From positions 21,714 to 85,713 of the forward strand of contig DASXGX010000001.1 in the NCBI GenBank assembly GCA_036488815.1: a stretch of 64,000 bases of DNA, written 5' to 3'. A program made the translations under genes and the position numbers. The notes under the pieces are model-generated. The model ran no database searches. It was not told the origin of the DNA and saw only the letters and a list, made by a program, of their open reading frames with translations. This document shows positions 10,507 through 18,666 of this stretch, piece by piece; the stretch's first letter is position 1; each line of letters starts with the position of its first letter. The DNA is from Roseiarcus sp036488815. GTDB taxonomy: Bacteria; Pseudomonadota; Alphaproteobacteria; Rhizobiales; Beijerinckiaceae.

Positions 10507-10886
10507 GTCAGGCTCCGCACCAGCGACAGGCCCGCCCACAGCGCGAGGACGCCGAGCGCAACCGAGCCGCCGATATAGGCGATCGCGGGCCCAATCTGAT
10601 TGCGTTCCAAGAGAAGGATCGATTCGAGCGAAAAGGTGGAGAAGGTCGTGTAGCCGCCGAGCACCCCGGTGGCGACGAAGAGCCGCGTCGGTTGCGTCCA
10701 GCTGGCGCCGGCGCGGAACGCGAGCCAACCGACGAGCGCCCCCATCGCAAAGGAGCCCGACACGTTGATGATCGCTGTCCCCCAGGGGAAGTCCGCCCCG
10801 AGAACCTTGGAGATCGACAGATTCAGGACGTGCCGCAGCACGCCGCCAACTCCGGCCCCGGCGAAGACGAGAATAAAGGCTTGCAT
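10503..10886 (-). CDS. crcB: CrcB/Fluc fluoride channel
   Basis: A 127-residue membrane protein of the CrcB (Fluc) family, which exports fluoride as a dual-topology dimer. It has four predicted spans. Family segments include GAGVGGVLRHVLN at the N-terminus, PWGTAIINVSGSFAMG (with the conserved Asn) and GGYTTFSTFSLE, the phenylalanine-rich pore region. I use ATG 10886, where homology begins; an upstream start at 11000 would add 38 residues without family character. The stop overlaps the next gene's GTG by four bases. No fluoride riboswitch is evident upstream. Confidence 0.93.
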   Translation of the reverse strand: MQAFILVFAGAGVGGVLRHVLNLSISKVLGADFPWGTAIINVSGSFAMGALVGWLAFRAGASWTQPTRLFVATGVLGGYTTFSTFSLESILLLERNQIGPAIAYIGGSVALGVLALWAGLSLVRSLT

Positions 10887-10998
10887 GACGGGCCTATAGC
10901 GCAAGCCCGCCGCGTGCGATAGGCGCCGCGCCGCGGCGAGCCTGGCGTCCGTGCGTCGATGTCGTACAATCCCGCGAGGGGCGAGAGCCGGGAGCGTC

Positions 10999-11733
10999 AT
11001 GACCTACGAACTTTACTATTGGCCGAGCATTCAGGGGCGCGGCGAGTTCGTCCGCCTGGCGCTGGAGGCCGCCGGCGCAGCTTATATCGATGTCGCGCGC
11101 GAGCGGGGCGAAGGCCGGGGCGTCGCGGCGATGACGAAAATCATGCGGGGCAAGGGCGACGGACCGGCCCCCTTCGCGCCGCCGTTCCTCAGAGACGGCG
11201 ATCTGATCGTCTCGCACGTCGCCAATATCCTGATCTATCTCGGCCCAAAGCTCGGCCTTGCGCCGCGCCCGAAAGCGCTGATTCCCTTGGCGCACGGCGT
11301 GCAACTGACGATCACCGACTTCGTCGCCGAGGCCCACGACACCCACCATCCGATCTCCAACGACCTCTACTTCGAGGACCAGAAGAAGGAGGCGAAGGCC
11401 CGCGCCACCGCCTTCCTCGACAATCGCCTGCCCAAGTTCCTAGGGTATTTCGAGAGCCTGCTGACCGAGAACCCGGCCGGGCCGCGCCACAGCGTCGGCC
11501 GGACCCTAACGACGGTCGATCTCTCGCTGTTCCAGATTTGCGAGGGCCTTTCCTACGCCTTCCCCAGGGCGATGGCGAAGTTCTCGCGCGACTACCCGGC
11601 CCTTGCCGATCTCAGCGAGTCCGTTCGCACGCACCCCGGCGTCGCCGCCTATCTTGCCTCGCCGCGCCGCCTGCCCTTCAACGAATCGGGCATCTTCCGC
11701 CATTATCCCGAACTCGACCGGGACCCGACGTGA
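10999..11733 (+). CDS. Glutathione S-transferase family protein
   Basis: A 244-residue GST-like protein. The thioredoxin-fold N-terminal domain begins TYELYYWPSIQGRGEF, with a tyrosine/serine-type N-terminal site, and reaches about residue 90 (SHVANILIYLG). The helical C-terminal domain contains VGRTLTTVDLSLFQIC, matching the conserved helix-6 capping region with TxxDLSLF. The start is ATG 10999 with a GGGAG just upstream. It is divergent from crcB and convergent with the methyltransferase-like gene four bases downstream. The substrate is unknown. Confidence 0.85.
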   Translation: MTYELYYWPSIQGRGEFVRLALEAAGAAYIDVARERGEGRGVAAMTKIMRGKGDGPAPFAPPFLRDGDLIVSHVANILIYLGPKLGLAPRPKALIPLAHGVQLTITDFVAEAHDTHHPISNDLYFEDQKKEAKARATAFLDNRLPKFLGYFESLLTENPAGPRHSVGRTLTTVDLSLFQICEGLSYAFPRAMAKFSRDYPALADLSESVRTHPGVAAYLASPRRLPFNESGIFRHYPELDRDPT

Positions 11734-11737
11734 GCGC

Positions 11738-12397
11738 TCAATAGAGGCCGGGGATCAACCGCCACGTGCGCGCGCGGTAGGTCTCGTATTGCGCGCCGAA
11801 CGCGTCCCCGAGCAGCGCTTCCTCGGCGCGCATGCGAGCGATGAGGGGCGGCAGCAGACACGCCGTCAGCAAAACGCCGACCCCCGAGCGAAAGGCCAGC
11901 GCCCAGCCGAGCGCGCCTATCAAAAGTCCGAGGTAGCTCGGATTGCGGATGACGCCGTAAAGACCATCCGTGACGAGCTCATGGCGAGGCTGGAGCGCGA
12001 CGAGGCCGCTGAACCGCTCGCCGAGCACGAAGACCGGCGCGAGCCGCAGCACGCCCCCGCCGGCGGAAAGCGCGACCCCGAGCCAGCGCGTCGGTTCGCC
12101 ATCGATCGTCAGGACATCCAGCCGGTCCGTCACGGCCGGAAGAAATCCGAGCAGCAGACCGATCAGCGCGAAGGCGGCCAGCACCCAGCGGTTGCCGCGA
12201 TCCTCGCGCACCCCTGAGCTCAGATTGCCCCTGGTGAACAGCGCCGAAGCGCTCAACACGAGGGTGACCGCGACCAGAGCGAGCAGAGCAGGATGCGAGG
12301 CGAAAGCGGCGACGCCGCCCTCGCCGACGACCGCCAGCGCCAGATAGGCCAGCGTGGCGATCGTGGTGAAGGCGACCATTTTCGGGCTCAAGGTCAT
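11738..12397 (-). CDS. Isoprenylcysteine carboxyl methyltransferase-like membrane protein
   Basis: A 219-residue integral membrane protein with about five hydrophobic spans. Its C-terminal region fits the ICMT/PEMT phospholipid-methyltransferase fold: ELVTDGLYGVIRNPSYLGLLIG with the Arg-Asn-Pro-x-Tyr motif, then EEALLGDAFGAQYETYRART near the end, the usual S-adenosylmethionine-binding tail. ATG 12397 starts just before the first span. The bacterial substrate is unknown; relatives methylate lipids or thiols. It converges with the GST gene. Confidence 0.82.
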   Translation of the reverse strand: MTLSPKMVAFTTIATLAYLALAVVGEGGVAAFASHPALLALVAVTLVLSASALFTRGNLSSGVREDRGNRWVLAAFALIGLLLGFLPAVTDRLDVLTIDGEPTRWLGVALSAGGGVLRLAPVFVLGERFSGLVALQPRHELVTDGLYGVIRNPSYLGLLIGALGWALAFRSGVGVLLTACLLPPLIARMRAEEALLGDAFGAQYETYRARTWRLIPGLY

Positions 12398-12469
12398 CGC
12401 AGCCTCACCGGCGAAACATGGGCGATTCACCAATTGTAAATGATTTCCGCACCGCCCGGGCTTCTTACC

Positions 12470-12497
12470 TTGACGGAACATATAGGGAACATATAGA
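12470..12497 (+). promoter_or_regulatory. Sigma70-type promoter ahead of a 34-residue ORF
   Basis: TTGACG at 12470-12475 and TATAGA at 12492-12497 are separated by 16 bp. A transcript would begin near 12504 and reach the strong ribosome-binding site of the small ORF at 12526 after a leader of about 20 bases. The repeated element GGAACATATAG (12476-12486 and near 12487-12496) also stands out in this otherwise GC-rich sequence. Confidence 0.5.
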
Positions 12498-12525
12498 GGA
12501 TATACATCAAACGCAGGAGGTCTCG

Positions 12526-12630
12526 ATGGCTCGTCATATGGTCTCTGCATTGCGCGAAGTCTGGGAACTGGCGTCAATCGCCGCTTTCGTGGCGATGATC
12601 GCCATGGCCGCGCGGGCCTTCGGAGCCTGA
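12526..12630 (+). CDS. 34-residue single-span membrane peptide
   Basis: A very short ORF, but with strong expression signals. AGGAGG lies six bases before ATG 12526, and a sigma70-like promoter is 30-55 bases upstream. The product has a basic N-terminus (MARHMVSALREVWELA) and one hydrophobic segment (about residues 15-30, AAFVAMIAMAARAF). I do not recognise a family. It is divergent from the methyltransferase-like gene and 75 bp ahead of ispDF. It is probably a real small membrane protein. Confidence 0.55.
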   Translation: MARHMVSALREVWELASIAAFVAMIAMAARAFGA

Positions 12631-12705
12631 TTCCGAGACCCGAACGCGCCGGCTGCCGGCTTGGCGGACGGCGCGCGCTGCTTTATCAGTCGCCGGCCGG
12701 CGGCG

Positions 12706-13941
12706 ATGCGCCTCGGCTCAAGTTTCCGCCGCTGGAGTTTTAAGCGCTTGCCGCCCAGGGTCTCCCTCATTGTCGTCGCAGCGGGCCGCGGCGCGCGGAT
12801 CGGCGCGGCGACGCCGAAGCAATATCTCGATTGCGCCGGCAAGCCCCTTCTCGCGCACGCCCTCGAAGCGCTCGCCCGCGCACATGACTTTTGCGCCGCG
12901 ACCGTCGTCATTCATCCCGACGACCGCGAGGCCTATGAGCGCGCGCTCGCATTCCTGACCGCTGAGGCCGCCGCGTGCTTCGGGCCGCCGGCGCTGGGCG
13001 GCGCGACCCGCCAGCAGAGCGTTCTCGCCGGCCTCGAGGCGCAGAGCGCGGCTTCGCCGGATCTCACCCTCGTTCACGACGGCGCGCGCGTTTTTCCCTC
13101 GCGCGCTCTGATCGAAAGGGCGATCGCCGCCGCCGACGCGCACGGGGCCGCCATACCCGCGGTCCCCGTCAGCGACACGATCAAGGCGGTCGACGCTTCC
13201 GGGCGGATTCTCGCAACGCCCGATCGCGCTTCGCTGCGGGCCGTCCAGACGCCCCAGGCGTTCCGCTTCGCGCTCATTCTCGACGCGCACCGGCGCGCGG
13301 CGCGCGAAGGGGTCGCGGACCTCACCGACGACGGGGCCGTCGCCGCCTGGGCCGGCCATGCGACCTATGTGTTCGACGGCGACCCGGAGAACGTCAAGGT
13401 GACGACGCTTCAGGACTTGCGCGCGGCGGAGGCGCGAATGATGGACCAGGCTGCGGATATTCGGGTCGGCCAAGGATACGACGTACACGCTTTCGCGCCG
13501 GGCGACGCGGTCTGGCTCGGCGGCGTGCGTATCCCCCATTCCCAGAAGCTGAGCGGCCATTCCGACGCGGACGTCGCGCTGCACGCCCTCGCCGACGCGC
13601 TCTATGGCGCCCTCGGCGACGGCGACATCGGCGCCCATTTTCCCCCCTCAGACGAGCGCTGGCGCGGCGCCGATTCCTCGATCTTCCTCGCCGACGCCGT
13701 CGGCCGGGTGCGTGCGCGGGGCGGGATCGTCGCCCACCTCGACGCGACGTTGATCTGCGAGGCGCCGAAGATCGGTCCGCACCGCGAAGCGATGCGCGCC
13801 CGCATCGCCGAGATCGCCGGCGTCGCCGTGGACCGCGTCGGGGTCAAGGCGACGACCTCGGAAGGCCTAGGCTTCACCGGCCGCCGCGAGGGCATCGCCT
13901 GCATGGCGAGCGCGACGATCCGGCTGCCGGCCACACGATAG
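12706..13941 (+). CDS. ispDF: Bifunctional IspD/IspF (MEP pathway)
   Basis: A fused isoprenoid-pathway enzyme of 411 residues. The N-terminal half (about 18-240) is 2-C-methyl-D-erythritol 4-phosphate cytidylyltransferase, with VAAGRGARIGAATPKQYL, HDGARVF, TPQAF and TDDGAV. The C-terminal half (about 255-411) is 2-C-methyl-D-erythritol 2,4-cyclodiphosphate synthase, with VGQGYDVHAF (metal-binding Asp and His), GHSDADVALHALADAL and IGAHFPPSD. The fusion is common in alphaproteobacteria. I use ATG 12706. TTG 12661 or a start nearer VSLIV are alternatives, since no clear Shine-Dalgarno decides. Confidence 0.95.
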   Translation: MRLGSSFRRWSFKRLPPRVSLIVVAAGRGARIGAATPKQYLDCAGKPLLAHALEALARAHDFCAATVVIHPDDREAYERALAFLTAEAAACFGPPALGGATRQQSVLAGLEAQSAASPDLTLVHDGARVFPSRALIERAIAAADAHGAAIPAVPVSDTIKAVDASGRILATPDRASLRAVQTPQAFRFALILDAHRRAAREGVADLTDDGAVAAWAGHATYVFDGDPENVKVTTLQDLRAAEARMMDQAADIRVGQGYDVHAFAPGDAVWLGGVRIPHSQKLSGHSDADVALHALADALYGALGDGDIGAHFPPSDERWRGADSSIFLADAVGRVRARGGIVAHLDATLICEAPKIGPHREAMRARIAEIAGVAVDRVGVKATTSEGLGFTGRREGIACMASATIRLPATR

Positions 13942-14051
13942 GCCGTCTGGCCGCAAGCTGGCCCGCCTGGGCCTCGCTTAGCGCCTCCCGCGCTCTACAT
14001 ATTGCAGAGGCGCCGAGCGCCGCGACGCCTGCATTCGGGAGGCGAGCGCCA

Positions 14052-14732
14052 ATGACTTTTCTCGACCGCATGGACGCCGGCCGCAGGCTGGCGATAGCCC
14101 TGAGGTCCTACGAGGACCAGCATCCCGTCGTGCTCGCTCTGCCCCGCGGCGGGGTGGCAGTCGCGGCGCCGATCGCAAGAGCGCTCGCCGCGCCGCTCGA
14201 CGTCGTCCTCGTCAGGAAAATCGGCGTGCCGTTCCAGCCCGAGCTCGCCATGGGCGCGATCGTCGACGGCGACGCGCCGACCGTCGTGCGCAACGAGGAG
14301 GTGATCCGCGCCGTCGGCGTGACGGAACGGGAGTTCGCGGCCGAATGTGCGCGCGAACTGGCCGAGATCGAACGACGGCGGTCGCTGCTTTTCGGCGACG
14401 GCGTGTTCACCGAGATCAGCGGAAGTTCGGCGATCGTCGTCGATGACGGCGTCGCCACCGGCGCGACCGCCCGTGCGGCGTTGCGCGCGCTCCGCAAGCG
14501 CGGCCCGAAGTCGCTGATCCTCGCCGCGCCCGTCGGCGCCCCCGAAACGCTGGAATCGCTGCGCGCCGAAGCCGACGCCGTGGTGTGCATCGAGGCGCCT
14601 GCCGACTTCGCGGCGGTGGGCTCGTTCTACGCCGATTTCCGCCAGCTCAGCGACGACGACGTCGTTGCGCTGCTCGCCCCGTTCCGTCCCCGCGGCGCGC
14701 CACGCCTTCGCAATGAACCGGGTCTGAGCTAG
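14052..14732 (+). CDS. Phosphoribosyltransferase-domain protein
   Basis: A 226-residue type I phosphoribosyltransferase-fold protein. The PRPP-binding loop is AIVVDDGVATGATARAALRAL (about 132-152). The N-terminal substrate hood contains VVLALPRGGVAVAAPIA and VRKIGVPFQPELAMGAI. This form is often found as a free-standing hypothetical phosphoribosyltransferase or fused to hydrolases, with unknown base specificity. ATG 14052 lies about 110 bp after ispDF. It is followed closely by the M50 protease gene on the same strand. Confidence 0.85.
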   Translation: MTFLDRMDAGRRLAIALRSYEDQHPVVLALPRGGVAVAAPIARALAAPLDVVLVRKIGVPFQPELAMGAIVDGDAPTVVRNEEVIRAVGVTEREFAAECARELAEIERRRSLLFGDGVFTEISGSSAIVVDDGVATGATARAALRALRKRGPKSLILAAPVGAPETLESLRAEADAVVCIEAPADFAAVGSFYADFRQLSDDDVVALLAPFRPRGAPRLRNEPGLS

Positions 14733-14761
14733 AAAAGCGGGGAGCTATCGAGGAGTGAGCC

Positions 14762-15874
14762 ATGCGCTGGTCGCTGACGATAGGCCGCTTTGGCGAGACG
14801 GCGGTGAAGATCCACGTCACCTTCCTGCTGCTGCTCGCCTGGATTGGTTTCAGCGCGTGGCGCCAGCAAGGCCCGGCCGCGGCGCGCGACAGCGTCGTCT
14901 TCATCGTGCTTCTCTTCGTATGCGTCGTCCTGCACGAATTCGGCCATATCCTCGCGGCGCGGCGCTTCGGCGTCAAAACGCCCGAGGTCACCCTGCTGCC
15001 GATCGGCGGCGTCGCGAGCATGCAGAGCCTGCCGGAGAAGCCGGTGCAGGAACTCATCGTCGCGATCGCCGGTCCGCTCGTCAATTTCGCAATCGCGATC
15101 GTCCTGCTTCTCATACTCGGCGGGATCAATGGAGCGGACTTCGCCGGACTCGACGATCCGCGCCTGTCGCTGCTGGCGCGCCTTGCTGCGGCCAACATCT
15201 ATCTCGCACTCTTCAATCTCGTGCCGGCCTTTCCGATGGACGGAGGCCGCGTCCTGCGGGCCCTGCTCGCCATGCGCTACAGCCGCGCGAAAGCGACGCA
15301 GATCGCCGCCGCAATCGGACAGGCTTTCGCCTTCGTCCTCGGCTTCATCGGCCTGTTCGGCAACCCGCTGCTCATCTTCGTCGCCATCTTCGTCTACATC
15401 GCGGCGTCCGCGGAGGCGCAGATGACGGCGGTGCACGAATCGGCGCGAGGATTGAGCGTCGCCGATGCGATGGAGACGCGCTTCGCCGCCATGCCGGCCG
15501 CCGCCAGGCTCTCCGAGGCGGTCGACACGCTGCTCGCCACCGCGCAGCAGGAATTTCCGGTCGTCGACGCCCATGGCAAACCGATCGGCCTCATGATGCG
15601 CGACGACATCCTCGCCGCGCTGAAGGACCACGACGGCAATGCGCCGGTCGTCGACTTCATGCGGGCGCCGGTCGAGACGGTGCGGGCGACCACGCCGCTC
15701 GAAAGCGCCATCGACCGCGTCTACCAACAAGACGGCGCGGGCCAGTGCGTCGTCGATCGCGACGGGGTGCTGGTCGGCGTGCTCACGCGGCAGAACATCG
15801 CGGAGTTGATGATGATCAGGTCGCTGCGTCCGGATTGGCGCTTCGATCGCGCCTCGCGCTTTGCCGCCAACTGA
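14762..15874 (+). CDS. Site-2-type M50 metalloprotease with paired CBS domains
   Basis: A 370-residue intramembrane zinc protease. It has several hydrophobic segments in the first 220 residues. The zinc site is VVLHEFGHILAAR (HExxH), and the third ligand motif is LVPAFPMDGGRVLRALLA (NxxPxxPxDGG type). Two CBS repeats follow (about 230-290 and 295-355), as in the archaeal/bacterial group that gates activity by nucleotide binding. SD GAGGAG precedes ATG 14762 by about seven bases. The substrate is unknown; family members cleave membrane-bound anti-sigma factors or signal-peptide remnants. Confidence 0.92.
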   Translation: MRWSLTIGRFGETAVKIHVTFLLLLAWIGFSAWRQQGPAAARDSVVFIVLLFVCVVLHEFGHILAARRFGVKTPEVTLLPIGGVASMQSLPEKPVQELIVAIAGPLVNFAIAIVLLLILGGINGADFAGLDDPRLSLLARLAAANIYLALFNLVPAFPMDGGRVLRALLAMRYSRAKATQIAAAIGQAFAFVLGFIGLFGNPLLIFVAIFVYIAASAEAQMTAVHESARGLSVADAMETRFAAMPAAARLSEAVDTLLATAQQEFPVVDAHGKPIGLMMRDDILAALKDHDGNAPVVDFMRAPVETVRATTPLESAIDRVYQQDGAGQCVVDRDGVLVGVLTRQNIAELMMIRSLRPDWRFDRASRFAAN

Positions 15875-15950
15875 CGCCTGGAACTCGAACTCGTCTCGCG
15901 TGTTGACTTCGAGTGCGCAAAGCGCGCCGACATCGCCAAGGAGTTCGTCC

Positions 15951-16472
15951 ATGAACCGGATCATCTTCGTGGCGGCGTGCTCGCTGCTCGCTTTTCCTGT
16001 GGCTGCCGAGACGCTCGGCGAAAAGACCGGCGTCAACGAAACGCTCGGAATCGCGCCGACGACGCACGACTTCGTGCAGGAAGCCGCATCGAGCGACATG
16101 TACGAAATCCAGTCGAGCAAGTTGGCCGCCGACAAGCTGAACGGGCCTGGCAAGGCGTTCGCCGAGGAAATGATCAAGGATCACACGAAAACCTCGGATC
16201 AACTCGCGACGCAGGCCAAGGCGGAAAACGTGCCGCTGCCGACCACGATGGGCAGCGCGCAGAAAAAGCTGATGGATCGGCTGCAGGGCCTCAACGGCGA
16301 CGACTTCAGGAAGCGCTATTTCGACGATCAAGTGAGCGCCCACAAGGACGCCGTCTCGCTCTTTGAGCGCTACGGCAAGGGCGGCGACAACATTCAGTTG
16401 AAGACCTGGGCCGGGCAAACGCTTCCGACGCTCCGCCATCACCTCGAGATGGCGCAGAACCTCGACAAATAG
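15951..16472 (+). CDS. DUF4142-family periplasmic protein
   Basis: A 173-residue exported protein with an N-terminal signal peptide (MNRIIFVAACSLLAFPVAAE, cleavage likely after the AxA). The mature part is an alpha-helical bundle of the DUF4142 (ferritin-like) type: FVQEAASSDMYEIQSSKLA, FAEEMIKDHTKTSDQL, FDDQVSAHKDAVSLF and LPTLRHHLEMAQ. The paired histidines (KDH, SAH, RHH) are the conserved positions of the family. Function is not established; members are often induced by stress. ATG 15951 is the only start giving the signal peptide. Confidence 0.88.
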   Translation: MNRIIFVAACSLLAFPVAAETLGEKTGVNETLGIAPTTHDFVQEAASSDMYEIQSSKLAADKLNGPGKAFAEEMIKDHTKTSDQLATQAKAENVPLPTTMGSAQKKLMDRLQGLNGDDFRKRYFDDQVSAHKDAVSLFERYGKGGDNIQLKTWAGQTLPTLRHHLEMAQNLDK

Positions 16473-16599
16473 CTGTTCGCCATCCCTCGTTTTCGACGCG
16501 CGCGATGTTCCGAACGTGACCCCGCTCACGCTCGGAGGGAACCCCATCGCGCCCGCGGCGTTTCATAGACATCCCCCTCCACGATCATAGGAGCAGACA

Positions 16600-17529
16600 A
16601 TGCACTCCTTGAGACAGCAGCTCATCATGACTGTGGCTTCAGTCGGCATGGCGGCCGGAATGATTGGGTACGCAGCCGCACAGGACAACCCGAACAACGG
16701 CGAGACGAACCGGCCAGCGAGCGAGCGCATGGAGAAAGGGAATAAGGCGGAGAGCCCACAGCGCAACAAGATGAACAACACGATGGGCCAAACGCAGGAC
16801 AATCAGCGTGGCGGCGCCGCGGCAGAAACGCAGAGGAAGGCCCAGAACGCTACGGGCGCGGAGCCTCAGGGCGCCCAGAGGACCGGACAGAACGCCGATC
16901 AGAACGAGCAGAACAAACGCGACGAAACTCGCACCGGTCAGACCCAGATGCAGAAGACTGATCAAGGCGAAGGCCAAAAGACCGGCCAAAGCCAGGGCGA
17001 GCGCAAAGGCGAGACCCAAACGCGCGGCGCGCAAAGCGAGCCCGGCAAGGGCGACGCCAACACGCGGACCGGACAGGCTGAGCAACAGCGCAACCGCGAC
17101 GTCGACACGCGCACCGGACAAGGCGAGCGCGATCAAGGCAACGGCGCAACCGCTGCAACCGAGCGCGATCGGAACGGACCGCGTCAAGGCATGAACGTCC
17201 GCGTGAGCGGCGATCTTCATATCTCTGAGGAAAAGGCCACCCGCATCAGCGAGAGCCTGAGAAACAGCGGCCACCGTGAGAACGTCAACGTCGACGTGCG
17301 CGTCGGCGCGCCATTGCCCGCGAACGTGCGGCCGATGCCGTTGCCGCCGGACGTCGTCGAGTACGCCCCCGAATACCGCGGATACGACTACGTCGTCGAC
17401 AACGACGAGATCATCTTCATCCAGCCGGAGACGCACCTCGTCGTTGGAACGATCGACACCGGCGCAGCCACCGCGCAAGTCGACACGGGACAGCAACTCG
17501 CGCGAGCGAAGCCTTGCCCGGTCGATTAG
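16600..17529 (+). CDS. DUF1236 protein with a long disordered Gln/Gly-rich linker
   Basis: A 309-residue exported protein. A signal peptide (about 1-28, ending GYAAAQ) leads into about 165 residues of low-complexity polar sequence rich in Gln, Gly, Asn, Arg and Thr. The short motif (R)TGQ recurs at least five times there (QRTGQN, ETRTGQT, QKTGQS, NTRTGQA, DTRTGQG). The C-terminal quarter holds the DUF1236 fold, with VGAPLPANVRPMPLP and EIIFIQPETHLVVGTID. DUF1236 is a small periplasmic domain of unknown role common in Hyphomicrobiales. The linker looks like a wall-spanning or sticky spacer. SD AGGAG precedes the start. Confidence 0.85.
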   Translation: MHSLRQQLIMTVASVGMAAGMIGYAAAQDNPNNGETNRPASERMEKGNKAESPQRNKMNNTMGQTQDNQRGGAAAETQRKAQNATGAEPQGAQRTGQNADQNEQNKRDETRTGQTQMQKTDQGEGQKTGQSQGERKGETQTRGAQSEPGKGDANTRTGQAEQQRNRDVDTRTGQGERDQGNGATAATERDRNGPRQGMNVRVSGDLHISEEKATRISESLRNSGHRENVNVDVRVGAPLPANVRPMPLPPDVVEYAPEYRGYDYVVDNDEIIFIQPETHLVVGTIDTGAATAQVDTGQQLARAKPCPVD

Positions 17530-17632
17530 CCGCGATGGATTAGTCGTTCAAATCAATGCCGCCGTTGCCGGCGCAAGCCGACCGTAACGGTAACGCTCGC
17601 CAATGACGGCGTGACTCAGCGTGGAGGGGCTA

Positions 17633-17761
17633 GTGTTCGGTCGCGGTTTGCTCCTCCTCGCCCTCCTGCTCGCGATCGCGTCGTCGATCGCCACGAAGGT
17701 CACAATCGCCGCCAGCAGCGTCGGCGGAGAGTTGGCGGGCGCCGTGAGCGACCTCAAATGA
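17633..17761 (+). CDS. Possible 42-residue exported or membrane peptide
   Basis: A short GTG-started ORF with GGAGG five bases upstream. It encodes a hydrophobic helix (FGRGLLLLALLLAIASSIA) followed by a small-residue, mildly polar tail ending AVSDLK. It resembles a signal-anchor peptide. I do not recognise a family. It ends 42 bases before pdxY on the same strand. Evidence is limited to the ribosome-binding site and the hydrophobic pattern, so it may be chance. Confidence 0.33.
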   Translation: MFGRGLLLLALLLAIASSIATKVTIAASSVGGELAGAVSDLK

Positions 17762-17803
17762 TCGCCCTTTGACGAGCGCGCCAAATCATCGTCCCTTGGT
17801 GCA

Positions 17804-18658
17804 ATGGCGACGACCCTCATCTCCATTCAGTCTCATGTCGTCTACGGCCATGTCGGCAATTCGGCGGCCGTATTTCCCTTGCAGCGGCTCGGCTGCGAGG
17901 TGTGGCCGATTCACACGGTCCAGTTTTCCAGCCACGCCGGCTATCAAGGCTGGCGCGGGCGCGCGTTCGAGGCCGCGCTGATCGACGAATGCGTCGCCGG
18001 CCTCGAAGCGATCGGCGTCCTCAGCCGCTGCGATGGCGTCATCTCGGGCTATCTCGGCAAGGCGGAGACCGGCGAGGCGGCGCTGCGCGCCTACGCAGCG
18101 GTCCGGGCCGCAAACGCGCGCGCGCGATATTTCTGCGATCCCGTCATCGGCGACGAAGGGCGCGGCGTCTATGTCGACCCGGCCGTTGCCGCCTTCTTGC
18201 GCGAGCGCGCCGTTCCCGCCGCCGAGGTGGTCACGCCCAACGCTTTCGAACTCGCGTGGCTCACCGGCCGCGACGTCGGCACGCTCGCCGGACTGCGCGA
18301 AGCGCTGGCGCTGTTGCGCGCGCGTGGACCCAAGGTCGCGCTCGTGACGTCGGCGCGGCTCGAGTCGACGCCCTCCGACGCGCTCGACATGATCGCGTGC
18401 GAGGGCGACGTCCTCTGGCGCTTGCAGACCCCTAAGCTGCCGATCGCCGTCAACGGCTCGGGCGACCTCGTCGCCGCCCTGTTCTTTCTCCATTGGCTGC
18501 GGACCGGCTCGGCGGCGCAAGCGCTTGCCAGCGCCGGTTCAGCCGTCTACGCGGTGGTGGCGGCGACGGTGAAGGCTGGCTCGCGCGAGTTGCAGATCGT
18601 GGCGGCGCAGGACGAGATCGTGAACCCATCACACCGCTTCGCCCCCGAACCGATTTAG
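17804..18658 (+). CDS. pdxY: Pyridoxal kinase
   Basis: A 284-residue ribokinase-fold pyridoxal kinase of the vitamin B6 salvage pathway, phosphorylating pyridoxal with ATP. Family segments: SIQSHVVYGHVGNSAA at the N-terminus, GYLGKAET, FCDPVIGDEGRGVYV, VVTPNAFELAWLTG, and the anion-hole motif NGSGDLVAALFF near residue 210. The usual GTGD is GSGD here, a mild variant. It is followed eight bases later by the PhzF gene on the same strand. Confidence 0.93.
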   Translation: MATTLISIQSHVVYGHVGNSAAVFPLQRLGCEVWPIHTVQFSSHAGYQGWRGRAFEAALIDECVAGLEAIGVLSRCDGVISGYLGKAETGEAALRAYAAVRAANARARYFCDPVIGDEGRGVYVDPAVAAFLRERAVPAAEVVTPNAFELAWLTGRDVGTLAGLREALALLRARGPKVALVTSARLESTPSDALDMIACEGDVLWRLQTPKLPIAVNGSGDLVAALFFLHWLRTGSAAQALASAGSAVYAVVAATVKAGSRELQIVAAQDEIVNPSHRFAPEPI

Positions 18659-18666
18659 GAGCGCCC

